A DNA stretch of 64,000 nucleotides from NCBI GenBank assembly GCA_017991555.1, contig JAGOQM010000001.1, positions 186,001 through 250,000 of the forward strand, read 5' to 3'. Positions 25,612 through 34,001 of the stretch are shown in pieces. This DNA is from Neisseriaceae bacterium (lineage in GTDB: Bacteria; Pseudomonadota; Gammaproteobacteria; Burkholderiales; Neisseriaceae). The translations under genes and the position numbers were made by a program. Position 1 is the first letter of the stretch, and every line of letters starts with the position of its first letter. Under the pieces are notes generated by a model that had not been told where the DNA came from, ran no database searches, and saw only the letters and a program-made list of their open reading frames with translations.

Positions 25612-26490
25612 CTAAGTTGGTATATTACTTTTAAATTGAATAGTTCTAATATACTCTAGGAAGTCATGTTTAACTTCCGAGTGCTTGAGGGCATATTCCA
25701 CGGTCGCTTTTAGGTAGCCTAGCTTACTACCACAATCATAACGGACACCTTCAAACTTATAGGCTAAGACGGTTTCTTGTTTAAGTAGCTGTGCAATGGC
25801 ATCGGTCAGTTGGATTTCTCCACCGGCACCTCGTTGGGTCGTGGCCAACAGTTCAAATATTTTTGGCGTTAAAATATAACGACCCACTACGGCCAGGTTA
25901 GATGGCGCGACATCAGGGTGTGGCTTTTCTACAATACTGGTGATTTGATTTTGGGAGTTTATTTCAACAATACCATATGAGCCAGTTTCACGGGGATGCA
26001 CAGGCTCAACGGCCAAAATACTGGCGTCAGCGGCTGCATATTGATTGACCATTTGTGCGAGTGCACCTTTAGGTGCATCAATGAGGTCGTCTGCTAAGAT
26101 AACAGCAAATGGCTCATTGCCTACCGCGGGTTTTGCGCAGGCCACGGCATGGCCCAAGCCAAGGGCTTCAGTTTGCCGGATGAATAGGCAGCTAACGTTA
26201 GTAGGAAGAATATTTTGCACGTGCTCTAGTAAGGCAGTTTTGTTTTTATAAGCCAGTTCGGTTTCTAACTCATAAGCTTTATCAAAATGATCTTCAATGC
26301 TGCGTTTATTTCTACCGGTTACGAAAATCATCTCAGTGCAGCCTGCTTCGACTGCTTCTTCTACAGCATATTGTATTAATGGTTTGTCAACGATGGGTAA
26401 CATTTCTTTAGGGCTGGCTTTGGTTGCCGGTAGAAAGCGTGTCCCTAAGCCAGCAACTGGGAAAACAACTTTAGTAATTTTTCTTGACAT
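25612..26490 (-). CDS. galU: UTP-glucose-1-phosphate uridylyltransferase
   Basis: A 292-residue nucleotidyltransferase forming UDP-glucose. It has [22 protein letters not shown] split over residues 8-29 ([10 protein letters not shown] is the nucleotide loop), [23 protein letters not shown] (about 128) and [14 protein letters not shown]-glucose feeds GalE and glycosyltransferases. Its base composition is closer to the chromosome than its neighbours', suggesting a different history or stronger constraint. Confidence 0.94.
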   Translation of the reverse strand: MSRKITKVVFPVAGLGTRFLPATKASPKEMLPIVDKPLIQYAVEEAVEAGCTEMIFVTGRNKRSIEDHFDKAYELETELAYKNKTALLEHVQNILPTNVSCLFIRQTEALGLGHAVACAKPAVGNEPFAVILADDLIDAPKGALAQMVNQYAAADASILAVEPVHPRETGSYGIVEINSQNQITSIVEKPHPDVAPSNLAVVGRYILTPKIFELLATTQRGAGGEIQLTDAIAQLLKQETVLAYKFEGVRYDCGSKLGYLKATVEYALKHSEVKHDFLEYIRTIQFKSNIPT

Positions 26491-26498
26491 TTATATTG

Positions 26499-27533
26499 TT
26501 ACTCCGAAGTGATGGCTGAGGTTTTATAGCCATTAGGATTGTTGCATTGCCAGCGCCAGGAGTCTTGCATCATGAGTAAGAGGTCACGTGAGCACTGCCA
26601 ATTGAGCTTTTTCTGTGCTTTACCTACGTCCGCAAAGCAAGAAGCTACGTCACCATCGCGTTTGGCAGTGATTTTATACGGTATATTTATACCAGTTGCT
26701 TCTTTAAATGCGTTTATCACCTCAAGAACAGAGTAGCCTTTACCAGTTCCTAAATTGTAGGTGAATATGCCAGATTCATGTTGGTGTGTTTCTAAGGCTT
26801 TTAGGTGGCCATTAGCAAGATCACAAACATGAATATAGTCTCGCACACCAGTACCATCAGGGGTAGGGTAATCATGACCAAAAACCAGAAGCTCATCTAG
26901 CTTCCCAACGGCAACTTGTGTGATATAGGGAAGTAAGTTATTGGGTATCCCATTAGGATCCTCCCCAATCAGCCCGCTCTCATGGGCGCCCGCAGGATTA
27001 AAGTATCTGAGTAATGTTACTGACCAGCGAGGGTCTGTTTTGACAATGTCATGCAATATTTTCTCTACCATTAATTTAGAAGTGCCATATGGGTTCGTCG
27101 TATTACCTACTACTTCAGATTCATTAATCGGCACAGTCTTTGGGATACCATAAACAGTTGCTGATGAACTAAATATAAGCGTAAATACTTCTGCAGTGGC
27201 CATTTCCTGAATGAGAACAAGGCTTCCCGTTACGTTATTGTCATAATACTTTGCGGGGTTTTGAACGCTTTCACTCACAGATTTTAGCCCTGCAAAATGG
27301 ATTACCGCTGTAATCTTGTGCTGACTAAAAATTGTTCTTAATACAGATCGATCACGAATATCACCTTGATAGAAAATGATGGATTGTCCAGTTATTTTTT
27401 CTACTCTGCTTAAGACTAGTTTGGAAGAGTTGCTAAGGTTATCAAGCACAACTATTTCATGATTGTTTTTTTGTAATTCAATAATGGTATGTGAGCCGAT
27501 ATAACCATTACCACCAGTCAGTAAAATTGCCAT
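26499..27533 (-). CDS. galE: UDP-glucose 4-epimerase
   Basis: A 344-residue extended SDR interconverting UDP-glucose and UDP-galactose. NAD motif [10 protein letters not shown] (about 6-15), catalytic SSSATVYG and YGTSK (about 148-152), [10 protein letters not shown] and [10 protein letters not shown] (about 230) are present. It directly follows galU in the map and would supply UDP-Gal, in keeping with a WbaP-type initiator that uses Gal-1-P or Glc-1-P. C-terminal end is slightly longer than E. coli GalE. Confidence 0.94.
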   Translation of the reverse strand: MAILLTGGNGYIGSHTIIELQKNNHEIVVLDNLSNSSKLVLSRVEKITGQSIIFYQGDIRDRSVLRTIFSQHKITAVIHFAGLKSVSESVQNPAKYYDNNVTGSLVLIQEMATAEVFTLIFSSSATVYGIPKTVPINESEVVGNTTNPYGTSKLMVEKILHDIVKTDPRWSVTLLRYFNPAGAHESGLIGEDPNGIPNNLLPYITQVAVGKLDELLVFGHDYPTPDGTGVRDYIHVCDLANGHLKALETHQHESGIFTYNLGTGKGYSVLEVINAFKEATGINIPYKITAKRDGDVASCFADVGKAQKKLNWQCSRDLLLMMQDSWRWQCNNPNGYKTSAITSE

Positions 27534-27566
27534 ATATATTAAATATCCATTTTATTTAACTCTATT

Positions 27567-28979
27567 TTAAGAGTAAGTTGGGAAATGTTGACTATTTTTT
27601 CTTGCGGAATAATATAAATTTTTGATAAATATAAAGAAGCACATGAAAAAAATTATTTCATAGAAATATTCGAAGATGGCTCCCCTGGGGAGAAAAAATA
27701 GTGTCGTCATAATCATATAAGAAGCAAACTTAAATGCGGGGTGGTTTTTGTTACCTTCAAATATAGAAATAAAACTACCTAATACGAACATACCGAAAAT
27801 GACGAAAGCTATGTTTATTGAGTATAGCTCCACAATGAAACTGGTTCCTAACCCTTCACCTGAAAAGTATGCTTTTTGATCAAGAGTATAAGTGAGGTGA
27901 TGGGATAAGTAATTAGTGTTTTTAATTGTTTCAACTGATTGTCCTCCTCGAGCCATTCGATCAACGATGGGTGCTAAAATGTAAGGCATTGAATGATCAG
28001 GCATTTCTTTTTTGTAATCAATATAGTAAGGTAAGATAATACCAGAGACTCCTTGCTCTACAATTGATGAGACTACGTGAAGATCATTGCTGGTTTGCCC
28101 GCCCCTTATCTTACCAACATATTGCATAGATAGTATTAAGGAGGGAACAAGTAAGGCCAATAATACTCTAGTTTTACGTTTTAATTTGAAAGCACCTTTA
28201 GAAGAAGGCCGCCGTTGGTAACTTAACCAATACCATAATATAAACATAATAGTAATACCAAACTCAGCGCGCTTTCCTAAGAATAAATAGACACCGCTAA
28301 CAACGATCATTAACAGTGAAACCCTAAAAAATTTTTTAGTGGTTAAGGGGGCCACTAAATAAAATGATAAGCCTAGAATAAAAAACTTATAGCTAATGAA
28401 TTCAACAAGTCGTTCTAAGGAGCTTTGTTCAATCCCAGTGTAAAACCCATGGTAACCATATGTAAGGACATGTTGCATTGTTGTAATGAGTTTTAAACCC
28501 ATGCCAGGTAAGCTGAGAATGAGCAGGCATACGCCTATTTTGTAGCAGATTAGTAAGAAGTTATTAGGTACATTTAGATTTAAAGGATCTCTATACTTAA
28601 TTTGTTTCTTGCAGACACGGTTTGTTAAGTAAAAGCCTAGCAAGAAAAATACTGAGGCATATAGATAGACAAATATTGTTTCATTTAGAGTGGGAATGGG
28701 GAAATTATATTGTACAAACCGTGACGCCCAAGAAATATTATAAGGCATTAGGTTAAATGCCTCTAGCATGAATCTGCTATAGATAAATAAGATAAACATG
28801 CTAACCATAAGGAAAAACAATGGTCTGGATTTTATTTGGCTATAGCCATAATAAAGTGATGTAACTTGTACTGCTAATAAAAAATATATTAATAACTCAT
28901 TCGGCACCATGCCACCTCCTAGTTCGTAAATACTGAGGAGGAGCAGAAGAATGAGCTCGATGAATACAAGAAAAATCAT
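27567..28979 (-). CDS. wzy: Wzy-type oligosaccharide repeat polymerase
   Basis: A 470-residue integral membrane protein with about 11 to 12 helices and a large periplasmic loop (about 290-390), the usual Wzy/EpsG-like topology. Sequence conservation in this family is very low, so the call rests on hydropathy, length and position between wbaP and galE in a Wzx-containing locus. It would join undecaprenyl-linked repeats in the periplasm. The gene is AT-rich. Confidence 0.72.
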   Translation of the reverse strand: MIFLVFIELILLLLLSIYELGGGMVPNELLIYFLLAVQVTSLYYGYSQIKSRPLFFLMVSMFILFIYSRFMLEAFNLMPYNISWASRFVQYNFPIPTLNETIFVYLYASVFFLLGFYLTNRVCKKQIKYRDPLNLNVPNNFLLICYKIGVCLLILSLPGMGLKLITTMQHVLTYGYHGFYTGIEQSSLERLVEFISYKFFILGLSFYLVAPLTTKKFFRVSLLMIVVSGVYLFLGKRAEFGITIMFILWYWLSYQRRPSSKGAFKLKRKTRVLLALLVPSLILSMQYVGKIRGGQTSNDLHVVSSIVEQGVSGIILPYYIDYKKEMPDHSMPYILAPIVDRMARGGQSVETIKNTNYLSHHLTYTLDQKAYFSGEGLGTSFIVELYSINIAFVIFGMFVLGSFISIFEGNKNHPAFKFASYMIMTTLFFLPRGAIFEYFYEIIFFMCFFIFIKNLYYSARKNSQHFPTYS

Positions 28980-28993
28980 AGTTTACACATTAC

Positions 28994-30274
28994 CTATCGG
29001 GCGCCGAAGCCTGAAAGCATGGTTTTAATGGTTTTGAAAATAATCAAAATGTCTAACCATAAAGAAAAATATTTAATGTAGTAAAAGTCATGCTCAATTT
29101 TTACTTGGGTTTCGTCTGCGTCGGCGGCGTAGCCGTGCATGACTTGAGCCCACCCAGAAATGCCTGGTTTGACCATGTGTCGGTAGGCATAAAAGGGAAT
29201 TTCTTGGGTAAACTGATCCACAAACACTTTTTGTTCTGGGCGAGGGCCAATTAGGCTCATGTCGCCTTTAAGCACGTTAAAAAACTGGGGCAGTTCGTCA
29301 ATGCGGGTTTTGCGGATGAACTTACCCACGCGCGTGACGCGAAAGTCGTTGCTGCTGGCGAATTGGGCGCCAGACTTTTCTGAATCTTGACACATGCTGC
29401 GGAATTTATAAATTTTAAAAACCTTATTGCCTTGGCCCACACGTTTCTGGATGAACATGATGGGGCCGGGGCTTTCAAACTTAATGATGATCGCGGTGAG
29501 CAACATGATGGGCAGCACAACGGGAAAACTGAGCAAGACCATGACGGTGTCTAATAGGCGTTTCAATAGCTGATAAGGAACCGACGGCATCACCGCGCCC
29601 AGCTGGTTCTCATACAGGTGCTCAATCTTTACTCGGCCGGTTAATGATTCTCTTAACTGCTTGTGGTTAAACACGGGGATGCGATTCAGCGCACAGGTGG
29701 CGTAAAAGTGCTGCCACTCTGGCTCGGCCTTGGTGTTTAAGTCGGCGGCAATGCCATCAATGTGCACGCTGGGTAAGCGCGGGCGCTTGAATTCGACCCA
29801 ACGCACGCCTGGAATCTCTTTCAGCGAGGCGGTTTTGCCGTAGCCTGGATAGGCAATGATGGTTTTTTTAATGCGTCTGATCAAGAAATAGCTGGCGAAG
29901 CAGTACAACACGGTCAGGCCAAAGCTATACGCTATGAAGTAAATCGAATAGTAGCTACGGGTCACGATGAGGTAGGCAAATAGGGCGGCATACCAAAACG
30001 TCACTGTGGGAATGGTGTACGCCGTTGCTTGTGAGCCAGGATAGCGGCTTAGCTGGCGTAATGAGATAAACACCAGGGTAAACGTCGTGCCAATTAGGGT
30101 GGCGTTGTGGGTAAAAACGTAGGACGTCGTGGGGATATTAGGCCCCCAGATGAAGTAGCTAGGCACAATGATGGCAAGAATCAACCCTATGCCGTAAATC
30201 AGCAGGGTGGTGAGGATTGATTCAGAATGGTGGTAAGTATGATTATGCACGTTTATTTTGGCTTCAATGATCAA
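28994..30274 (-). CDS. Undecaprenyl-phosphate sugar phosphotransferase (WbaP/WcaJ type)
   Basis: A 426-residue initiating transferase. Four to five N-terminal membrane helices (about 20-140), a soluble middle, one more helix (about 235) and the catalytic bacterial sugar transferase domain: FKIYKFRSM (about 288), RVGKFIRKTRIDELPQF, NVLKGDMSLIGPRPE and the end YYIKYFSLWLDILI. It loads hexose-1-phosphate (Glc or Gal) on undecaprenyl phosphate. It is the first gene of the leftward polysaccharide operon and, unlike the next gene, has chromosomal-type base composition. Confidence 0.9.
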   Translation of the reverse strand: MIIEAKINVHNHTYHHSESILTTLLIYGIGLILAIIVPSYFIWGPNIPTTSYVFTHNATLIGTTFTLVFISLRQLSRYPGSQATAYTIPTVTFWYAALFAYLIVTRSYYSIYFIAYSFGLTVLYCFASYFLIRRIKKTIIAYPGYGKTASLKEIPGVRWVEFKRPRLPSVHIDGIAADLNTKAEPEWQHFYATCALNRIPVFNHKQLRESLTGRVKIEHLYENQLGAVMPSVPYQLLKRLLDTVMVLLSFPVVLPIMLLTAIIIKFESPGPIMFIQKRVGQGNKVFKIYKFRSMCQDSEKSGAQFASSNDFRVTRVGKFIRKTRIDELPQFFNVLKGDMSLIGPRPEQKVFVDQFTQEIPFYAYRHMVKPGISGWAQVMHGYAADADETQVKIEHDFYYIKYFSLWLDILIIFKTIKTMLSGFGAR

Positions 30275-30726
30275 GTGGCTGTTTTTGTGTCTGTTATCTT
30301 GCGGTTGTTAACAACGCTTGATAAAACATCTGTATTTTAACAAAATTTTAGTGTTTAAGGCAGTCTAAATGTGGGTTCTTTTACTTTAAGTGCCATAAGC
30401 GGCCTTGGTTTAAGCATAAGTGTGTGGCTTTATGGCTTAGGCTAGACAGTAAAATACAAGTAGGCGCATGATGGTCTATGACATAAGGCTCCTATGATAA
30501 AACATTTTTCAATCTATTTGTAATCTAAAGTTTAAAAATTAGGGGCAATCATCGACGACTCTGCGCATGGCCATTAAAATACGGTCCTTCGGGCGCGGTT
30601 TTCGCTCGCCAGTAAGGTGAGCGCAAGGGCGCAGGACCACAACTTGACCCTAGGTGTAAACTTAAAGCTAGGGGGTAGGCTTTGGCATTTAAGCCTCTAT
30701 ATTTTATTAATACCAGAAAGTATTTT
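30275..30726. other. Intergenic region between the polysaccharide operon and DUF441 gene
   Basis: About 450 bp between divergent genes. It holds a perfect 12-bp palindrome GTTGTTAACAAC at 30304-30315, AT-rich DNA that may carry the leftward promoter, a tiered hairpin at 30583-30638 and a second hairpin CCCTAG/CTAGGG at 30648-30673. I found no JUMPstart/ops element and no convincing ORF. Confidence 0.5.
30583..30638 (+). ncRNA. Three-tier hairpin in the DUF441-gene leader
   Basis: Outer stem GGTCCT (30583-30588) with AGGACC (30633-30638); middle GCGC (30593-30596) with GCGC (30629-30632); inner CGCTCGCC (30603-30610) with GGTGAGCG (30616-30623, one G-T pair), loop AGTAA. Nested, non-terminator structure with no U-run suggests a cis-regulatory RNA or small RNA. 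Strand is inferred from the nearer start at 30727. Confidence 0.45.
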
Positions 30727-31179
30727 ATGATTTCTTTTGATCCAACCCTGCTGATTTTATTGGTGTTGGCGGGTTTAGGCATTATTAGCCAAAACATGAC
30801 GGTGACTTTAGCCATCTTAATTTTATTGATGATCCGCATCACGCCGTTGGCTCAGTTTTTTCCGTGGGTTGAAAAATATGGGCTCACCATTGGTATTTTG
30901 GTGCTAACCGTGGGGGTTCTGGCACCGATTGCCAGCGGTAAAATCACCGCTCAAGAGGTTATTGGCTCATTTTTTCACTGGCAGTCGATTATGGCGATCA
31001 TGATTGGGGTCATGGTGTCTTGGCTTGGTGGCAGGGGCGTGAGCTTGATGAGTAATCAGCCATCAACCGTGGCTGGCCTTTTGGTGGGCACGGTTTTGGG
31101 TGTGGCTTTATTTCGGGGCGTGCCGGTGGGGCCGTTGATCGCCGCTGGCATTTTGTCTTTGGTGATCGGAAAGGGCTAG
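30727..31179 (+). CDS. DUF441 family membrane protein (YeaL-like)
   Basis: A 150-residue protein with four hydrophobic segments (about 5-22, 25-43, 48-70, 85-105 and 115-148 in part), matching the DUF441/YeaL inner-membrane family in length and in motifs such as [17 protein letters not shown] and [14 protein letters not shown]. Its function is unknown in any organism I can name. The ATG at 30727 gives the family start; an upstream TTG in frame is unlikely. It is preceded by two strong hairpins. Confidence 0.85.
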   Translation: MISFDPTLLILLVLAGLGIISQNMTVTLAILILLMIRITPLAQFFPWVEKYGLTIGILVLTVGVLAPIASGKITAQEVIGSFFHWQSIMAIMIGVMVSWLGGRGVSLMSNQPSTVAGLLVGTVLGVALFRGVPVGPLIAAGILSLVIGKG

Positions 31180-31208
31180 TTTTTTTGGTTGTTTACTTTG
31201 AGCTAAAG

Positions 31209-31240
31209 CTTCAGGCAATGGGCTCGTCTAGGGCCTGAAG
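31209..31240. repeat. 8-bp inverted repeat after DUF441 gene
   Basis: CTTCAGGC (31209-31216) and GCCTGAAG (31233-31240) with a 16-base loop and no T-run; a weak candidate 3' end for the DUF441 transcript. Confidence 0.35.
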
Positions 31241-31344
31241 GATGTTTGTGTTGTCAAAGGGCGGTTTTATTTTGAGAAACAAAACAATAACAAAACAATT
31301 AAGTACTGATTAACGCTTTATTTTCGATTGACTGCGTGTAGAAT

Positions 31345-31363
31345 AGGAATTAGTATCATTCGT
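31345..31363 (+). promoter_or_regulatory. Fur-like box upstream of heme oxygenase
   Basis: A 19-bp window centred on TAGTATCATTCG matches the Fur consensus at about 10 positions, about 65 bp before the ATG and next to a TAGAAT (-10-like) hexamer at 31339-31344. Iron control of hemO is expected in pathogens that use heme iron, which supports this otherwise modest site. Confidence 0.4.
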
Positions 31364-31427
31364 ATTGATATTTAATCATCATCACGTGGCTAATTGCCAT
31401 GCACAGACAGTTAATAGGAAATGTAAT

Positions 31428-32009
31428 ATGAACACCACAGAGCGCTTAAGAGAACAAACCCGTACCAACCATGACAGCGTGGATAACTTGGTTATGTCGG
31501 TTAAGCCGTTTGATAAAAAAGAAAACTACGCTAAGTTCTTACAGGCTCAGGCCGTTTTTCATAAGATTCTTGAGCCGGTTTATCGCGACGCACAGTTAAA
31601 TCAGCACATGCCAGAGCTATTGGCTTTGGCGCGCTATGACGCTGTTTTGGTTGATTTGAAGGCCCTGGAAAGTCAAGAGGTGTCGATGGATGGTGCCTTG
31701 CCAGCGCCCACTTTTCCACGCGCTTTAGGTTGGTTGTACTGTGCAGAAGGCTCTAATTTAGGGGCGGCCATTTTGTTTAAAGAAGCAAAAAAAATCAGCA
31801 TTGATGAGCACAACGGTGCCAGCCACTTAGTGGGCCATGCTGATGGTCGTGCGCCTCACTGGCGTCAGTTTTGCGCTCAATTGAATGCGCTGCCGTTAAG
31901 CGAAGCTGAGGCAGCGGAAGCGGTTGAAGGGGCTAAAGAAGCCTTTGCATACTATAAAGAAGTGATTCGCACGGTTTTTGCGGGCGATGAGGCCGTTGCG
32001 ACTGCGTAA
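31428..32009 (+). CDS. hemO: Biliverdin-producing heme oxygenase (HemO-like)
   Basis: A 193-residue helical enzyme that opens heme to release Fe2+, CO and biliverdin. The proximal heme ligand is likely His15 in RTNHDSVD, and the distal kink helix is seen in GWLYCAEGSNLGAAIL (about 106). Length and motifs resemble the neisserial HemO/bacteriophytochrome BphO group. The ATG at 31428 after AGGAAA is preferred over an in-frame upstream start. The strict neighbour context is not informative, but a Fur-like box lies upstream and an iron uptake operon sits 6 kb away. Confidence 0.87.
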   Translation: MNTTERLREQTRTNHDSVDNLVMSVKPFDKKENYAKFLQAQAVFHKILEPVYRDAQLNQHMPELLALARYDAVLVDLKALESQEVSMDGALPAPTFPRALGWLYCAEGSNLGAAILFKEAKKISIDEHNGASHLVGHADGRAPHWRQFCAQLNALPLSEAEAAEAVEGAKEAFAYYKEVIRTVFAGDEAVATA

Positions 32010-32051
32010 TGTTGTGGTGAAGGGCCTTGGCCTTTTGTAAGAAACTGCTGC

Positions 32052-32087
32052 CACAAGGCCCAGCCATCCTGTATGCTGGGCCTTGTG
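32052..32087. repeat. Perfect 13-bp inverted repeat after hemO
   Basis: CACAAGGCCCAGC (32052-32064) pairs with 32075-32087, loop of 10. No U-run follows. It lies between hemO and the DUF454 gene and may end or stabilise the hemO message. Confidence 0.65.
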
Positions 32088-32106
32088 TGTGGGCACTAGG
32101 TAGATT

Positions 32107-32511
32107 ATGTTGAAAAATGAATTAATCCCGCAAGTCAAACCCCTTTCGCCGACCCTGCGCTGGCTTTTGCTCTGCGCTGGCGCGGTGTCTTTATTGCTGG
32201 GCGTCATCGGTTTGTTTTTACCGATTTTGCCAACCACCCCATTTATTTTATTGACCGCCGCCTGCTGGTCGCAAAGTTCACCGCGCTTTCATCAGTGGCT
32301 GCATCAGCATAAAACCTTTGGGCCTATGGTTAAAAACTGGGAAGATCGGCGCGCTGTGCCTTACAAGGCGAAGTGGCTCGCCTGGAGCATGATGACGGTT
32401 TCTTGCCTCATCGTGTGGTGGCGTTTTCCCGATTGGCCTTGGGTGGCCGGCAGTGTTTCGGTAGTTTGTCTCATTGTGGGGTTGTGGATGTGGCGCTTGC
32501 CTAACGCATAG
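32107..32511 (+). CDS. DUF454 (YbaN-like) inner-membrane protein
   Basis: A 134-residue membrane protein with two hydrophobic hairpins (about 19-55 and 93-130). The family signature LGVIGLFLPILPTTPFILL followed by CWSQSSPRFHQWL and FGPMVKNWEDRRAVPYKAK is complete. DUF454 members are often beside heme or iron genes, including hemO here, but no activity is known. A terminator follows 14 bp after the stop. Confidence 0.88.
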   Translation: MLKNELIPQVKPLSPTLRWLLLCAGAVSLLLGVIGLFLPILPTTPFILLTAACWSQSSPRFHQWLHQHKTFGPMVKNWEDRRAVPYKAKWLAWSMMTVSCLIVWWRFPDWPWVAGSVSVVCLIVGLWMWRLPNA

Positions 32512-32525
32512 TCGCAGTACGTAAG

Positions 32526-32567
32526 AAAAACCATTTAAGTGCCGCTGAGGCTTAAATGGTTTTTTTT
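32526..32567 (+). terminator. DUF454 gene terminator
   Basis: AAACCATTTAAG (32528-32539) pairs with CTTAAATGGTTT (32551-32562), loop of 11 bases, then T-run. Confidence 0.85.
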
Positions 32568-32652
32568 GATTGGCGGAGCGGATGAGGGCCGTTTTGTAAC
32601 AAAATGTATCAAAAATCCCATTTGTTGCCTCGTGTGACAAAATAGTGTGCTT

Positions 32653-32681
32653 TTGATATCCCCTTGTTACACGGTTATGGT
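32653..32681 (+). promoter_or_regulatory. Candidate macAB promoter
   Basis: TTGATA (32653-32658), 17-bp spacer, TATGGT (32676-32681). It would give a leader of about 120 nt before macA. Moderate match only. Confidence 0.4.
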
Positions 32682-32809
32682 GTAATGCTGTCTGCAAGTC
32701 GTCGGACCGGCTTCTTTAGGAGGCCGCAGACGAATAAGGTTAAATTTATGGGCTTAGGCGATCAGCCTCGGGCTCGCTTTGAGTGTAATCAGCTTGGATT
32801 AACGAACGC

Positions 32810-34000
32810 ATGAAAAAAATCAAAATGAAATGGGTATTGGCCATCCTGTTGGTGGCGGCTTTGGCCTTTGGCGTCTATACCTTCTTTTTTAGATCGGACG
32901 ATCAGGTTAACTATTTAACCGAAACCGTGCGTACGGGCAACATTAGCCGCACCGTGAATGCGACCGGTGAAGTCGCGCCGGCGCAGTTGGTGAGCGTGGG
33001 CGCTCAGGCTTCTGGTCAAGTGCAGAAGCTACACGTGGTTTTGGGACAAGAAATTAAAAAAGGCGATTTGATTGCTGAAATTGATTCCACCACTCAGCGT
33101 AATAATTTGGCCAACGACAAGGCCAAGCTGGAAACCTATCAGGCCCAATTAGTGTCGGCCCAGATTTCTTTAGATGCCGCCACTATTCAACACCAGCGCG
33201 AAGTGAAGCTGATGGCGAATGACGCCACCAGCCGTGAGAGCTTAGAAAACGCCAGCACGGCCTTGGCCAGTGCTAAAGCGCGGGTGGCCGAAGTGCGTTC
33301 GTTAATCAAACAAATGCAAATTGCGGTCAACACCTCTGAAACCAACTTAGGCTACACCAGGATTGTGGCGCCGTTTGACGGCACGGTGGTGGCGGTGATC
33401 GTGGAAGAAGGCCAAACCGTGAACGCGAACCAAACCACGCCGAATATTGTGCAGTTGGCTGACTTAAATAAAATGGAAATTAAGCTGCAAATTGCCGAGG
33501 GCGATGTCACCAAAGTCAAACCGGGCATGAAGGTTAGCTACACCATTTTGTCTGAGCCGGATGAGGTGTTTCATACGGACTTGGCGTCGATTGACCCAGG
33601 TTACACTACCCTTAGTGACGGTAAGTATACCGACAGCAGCAGCAATGAGGCGGCGGTTTATTACTATGGCAAGCTGTTGGTGCCAAACGAAGACCGTAAG
33701 TTAAGCATTGGCATGACCACGCAAAACGTGATCGAGGTGGCCAGCGTTCAGAAAGTCTTAATTGTGCCCTCGATTGTGATTCGTAAGCAAAAAGGCAAGT
33801 CGATGGTGAGCGTGTTGGGTGAAGACAGCCAGGTCACCGAGCGTGAGGTCAAAACAGGCCTTTCGGACAACATGAACACTCAAATTCTTAGTGGCTTAAA
33901 AGAAGGCGAAAAAGTGGTGGCCTCACAGCTGGCTGCGGGCGAGAAGCCAGGCAACGGTCAAGGTCCTCGTGCTGGTGCGGGTCGGGGCATGAGAATTTAA
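32810..34000 (+). CDS. macA: MacA periplasmic adaptor of a tripartite efflux pump
   Basis: A 396-residue membrane-fusion protein. One N-terminal anchor helix (about 5-26), a lipoyl half (GQVQKLHVVLGQEIKKGDL, about 67-85), a coiled-coil hairpin (about 100-175), the second lipoyl half (FDGTVVAVIVEEGQTV, about 188) and beta-barrel domains follow. It links MacB in the inner membrane to the outer-membrane channel. It is the first gene of macA-macB-OMF, 1 bp before macB. Confidence 0.93.
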   Translation: MKKIKMKWVLAILLVAALAFGVYTFFFRSDDQVNYLTETVRTGNISRTVNATGEVAPAQLVSVGAQASGQVQKLHVVLGQEIKKGDLIAEIDSTTQRNNLANDKAKLETYQAQLVSAQISLDAATIQHQREVKLMANDATSRESLENASTALASAKARVAEVRSLIKQMQIAVNTSETNLGYTRIVAPFDGTVVAVIVEEGQTVNANQTTPNIVQLADLNKMEIKLQIAEGDVTKVKPGMKVSYTILSEPDEVFHTDLASIDPGYTTLSDGKYTDSSSNEAAVYYYGKLLVPNEDRKLSIGMTTQNVIEVASVQKVLIVPSIVIRKQKGKSMVSVLGEDSQVTEREVKTGLSDNMNTQILSGLKEGEKVVASQLAAGEKPGNGQGPRAGAGRGMRI

Positions 34001-34001
34001 T

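Noticed and set aside
30583..30638. Tiered hairpin considered as tRNA, 6S RNA, RNase P or a known riboswitch
   Set aside because: It lacks the cloverleaf, 6S bulge, RNase P core or conserved riboswitch blocks I could recall, so it is reported only as an unclassified structure.
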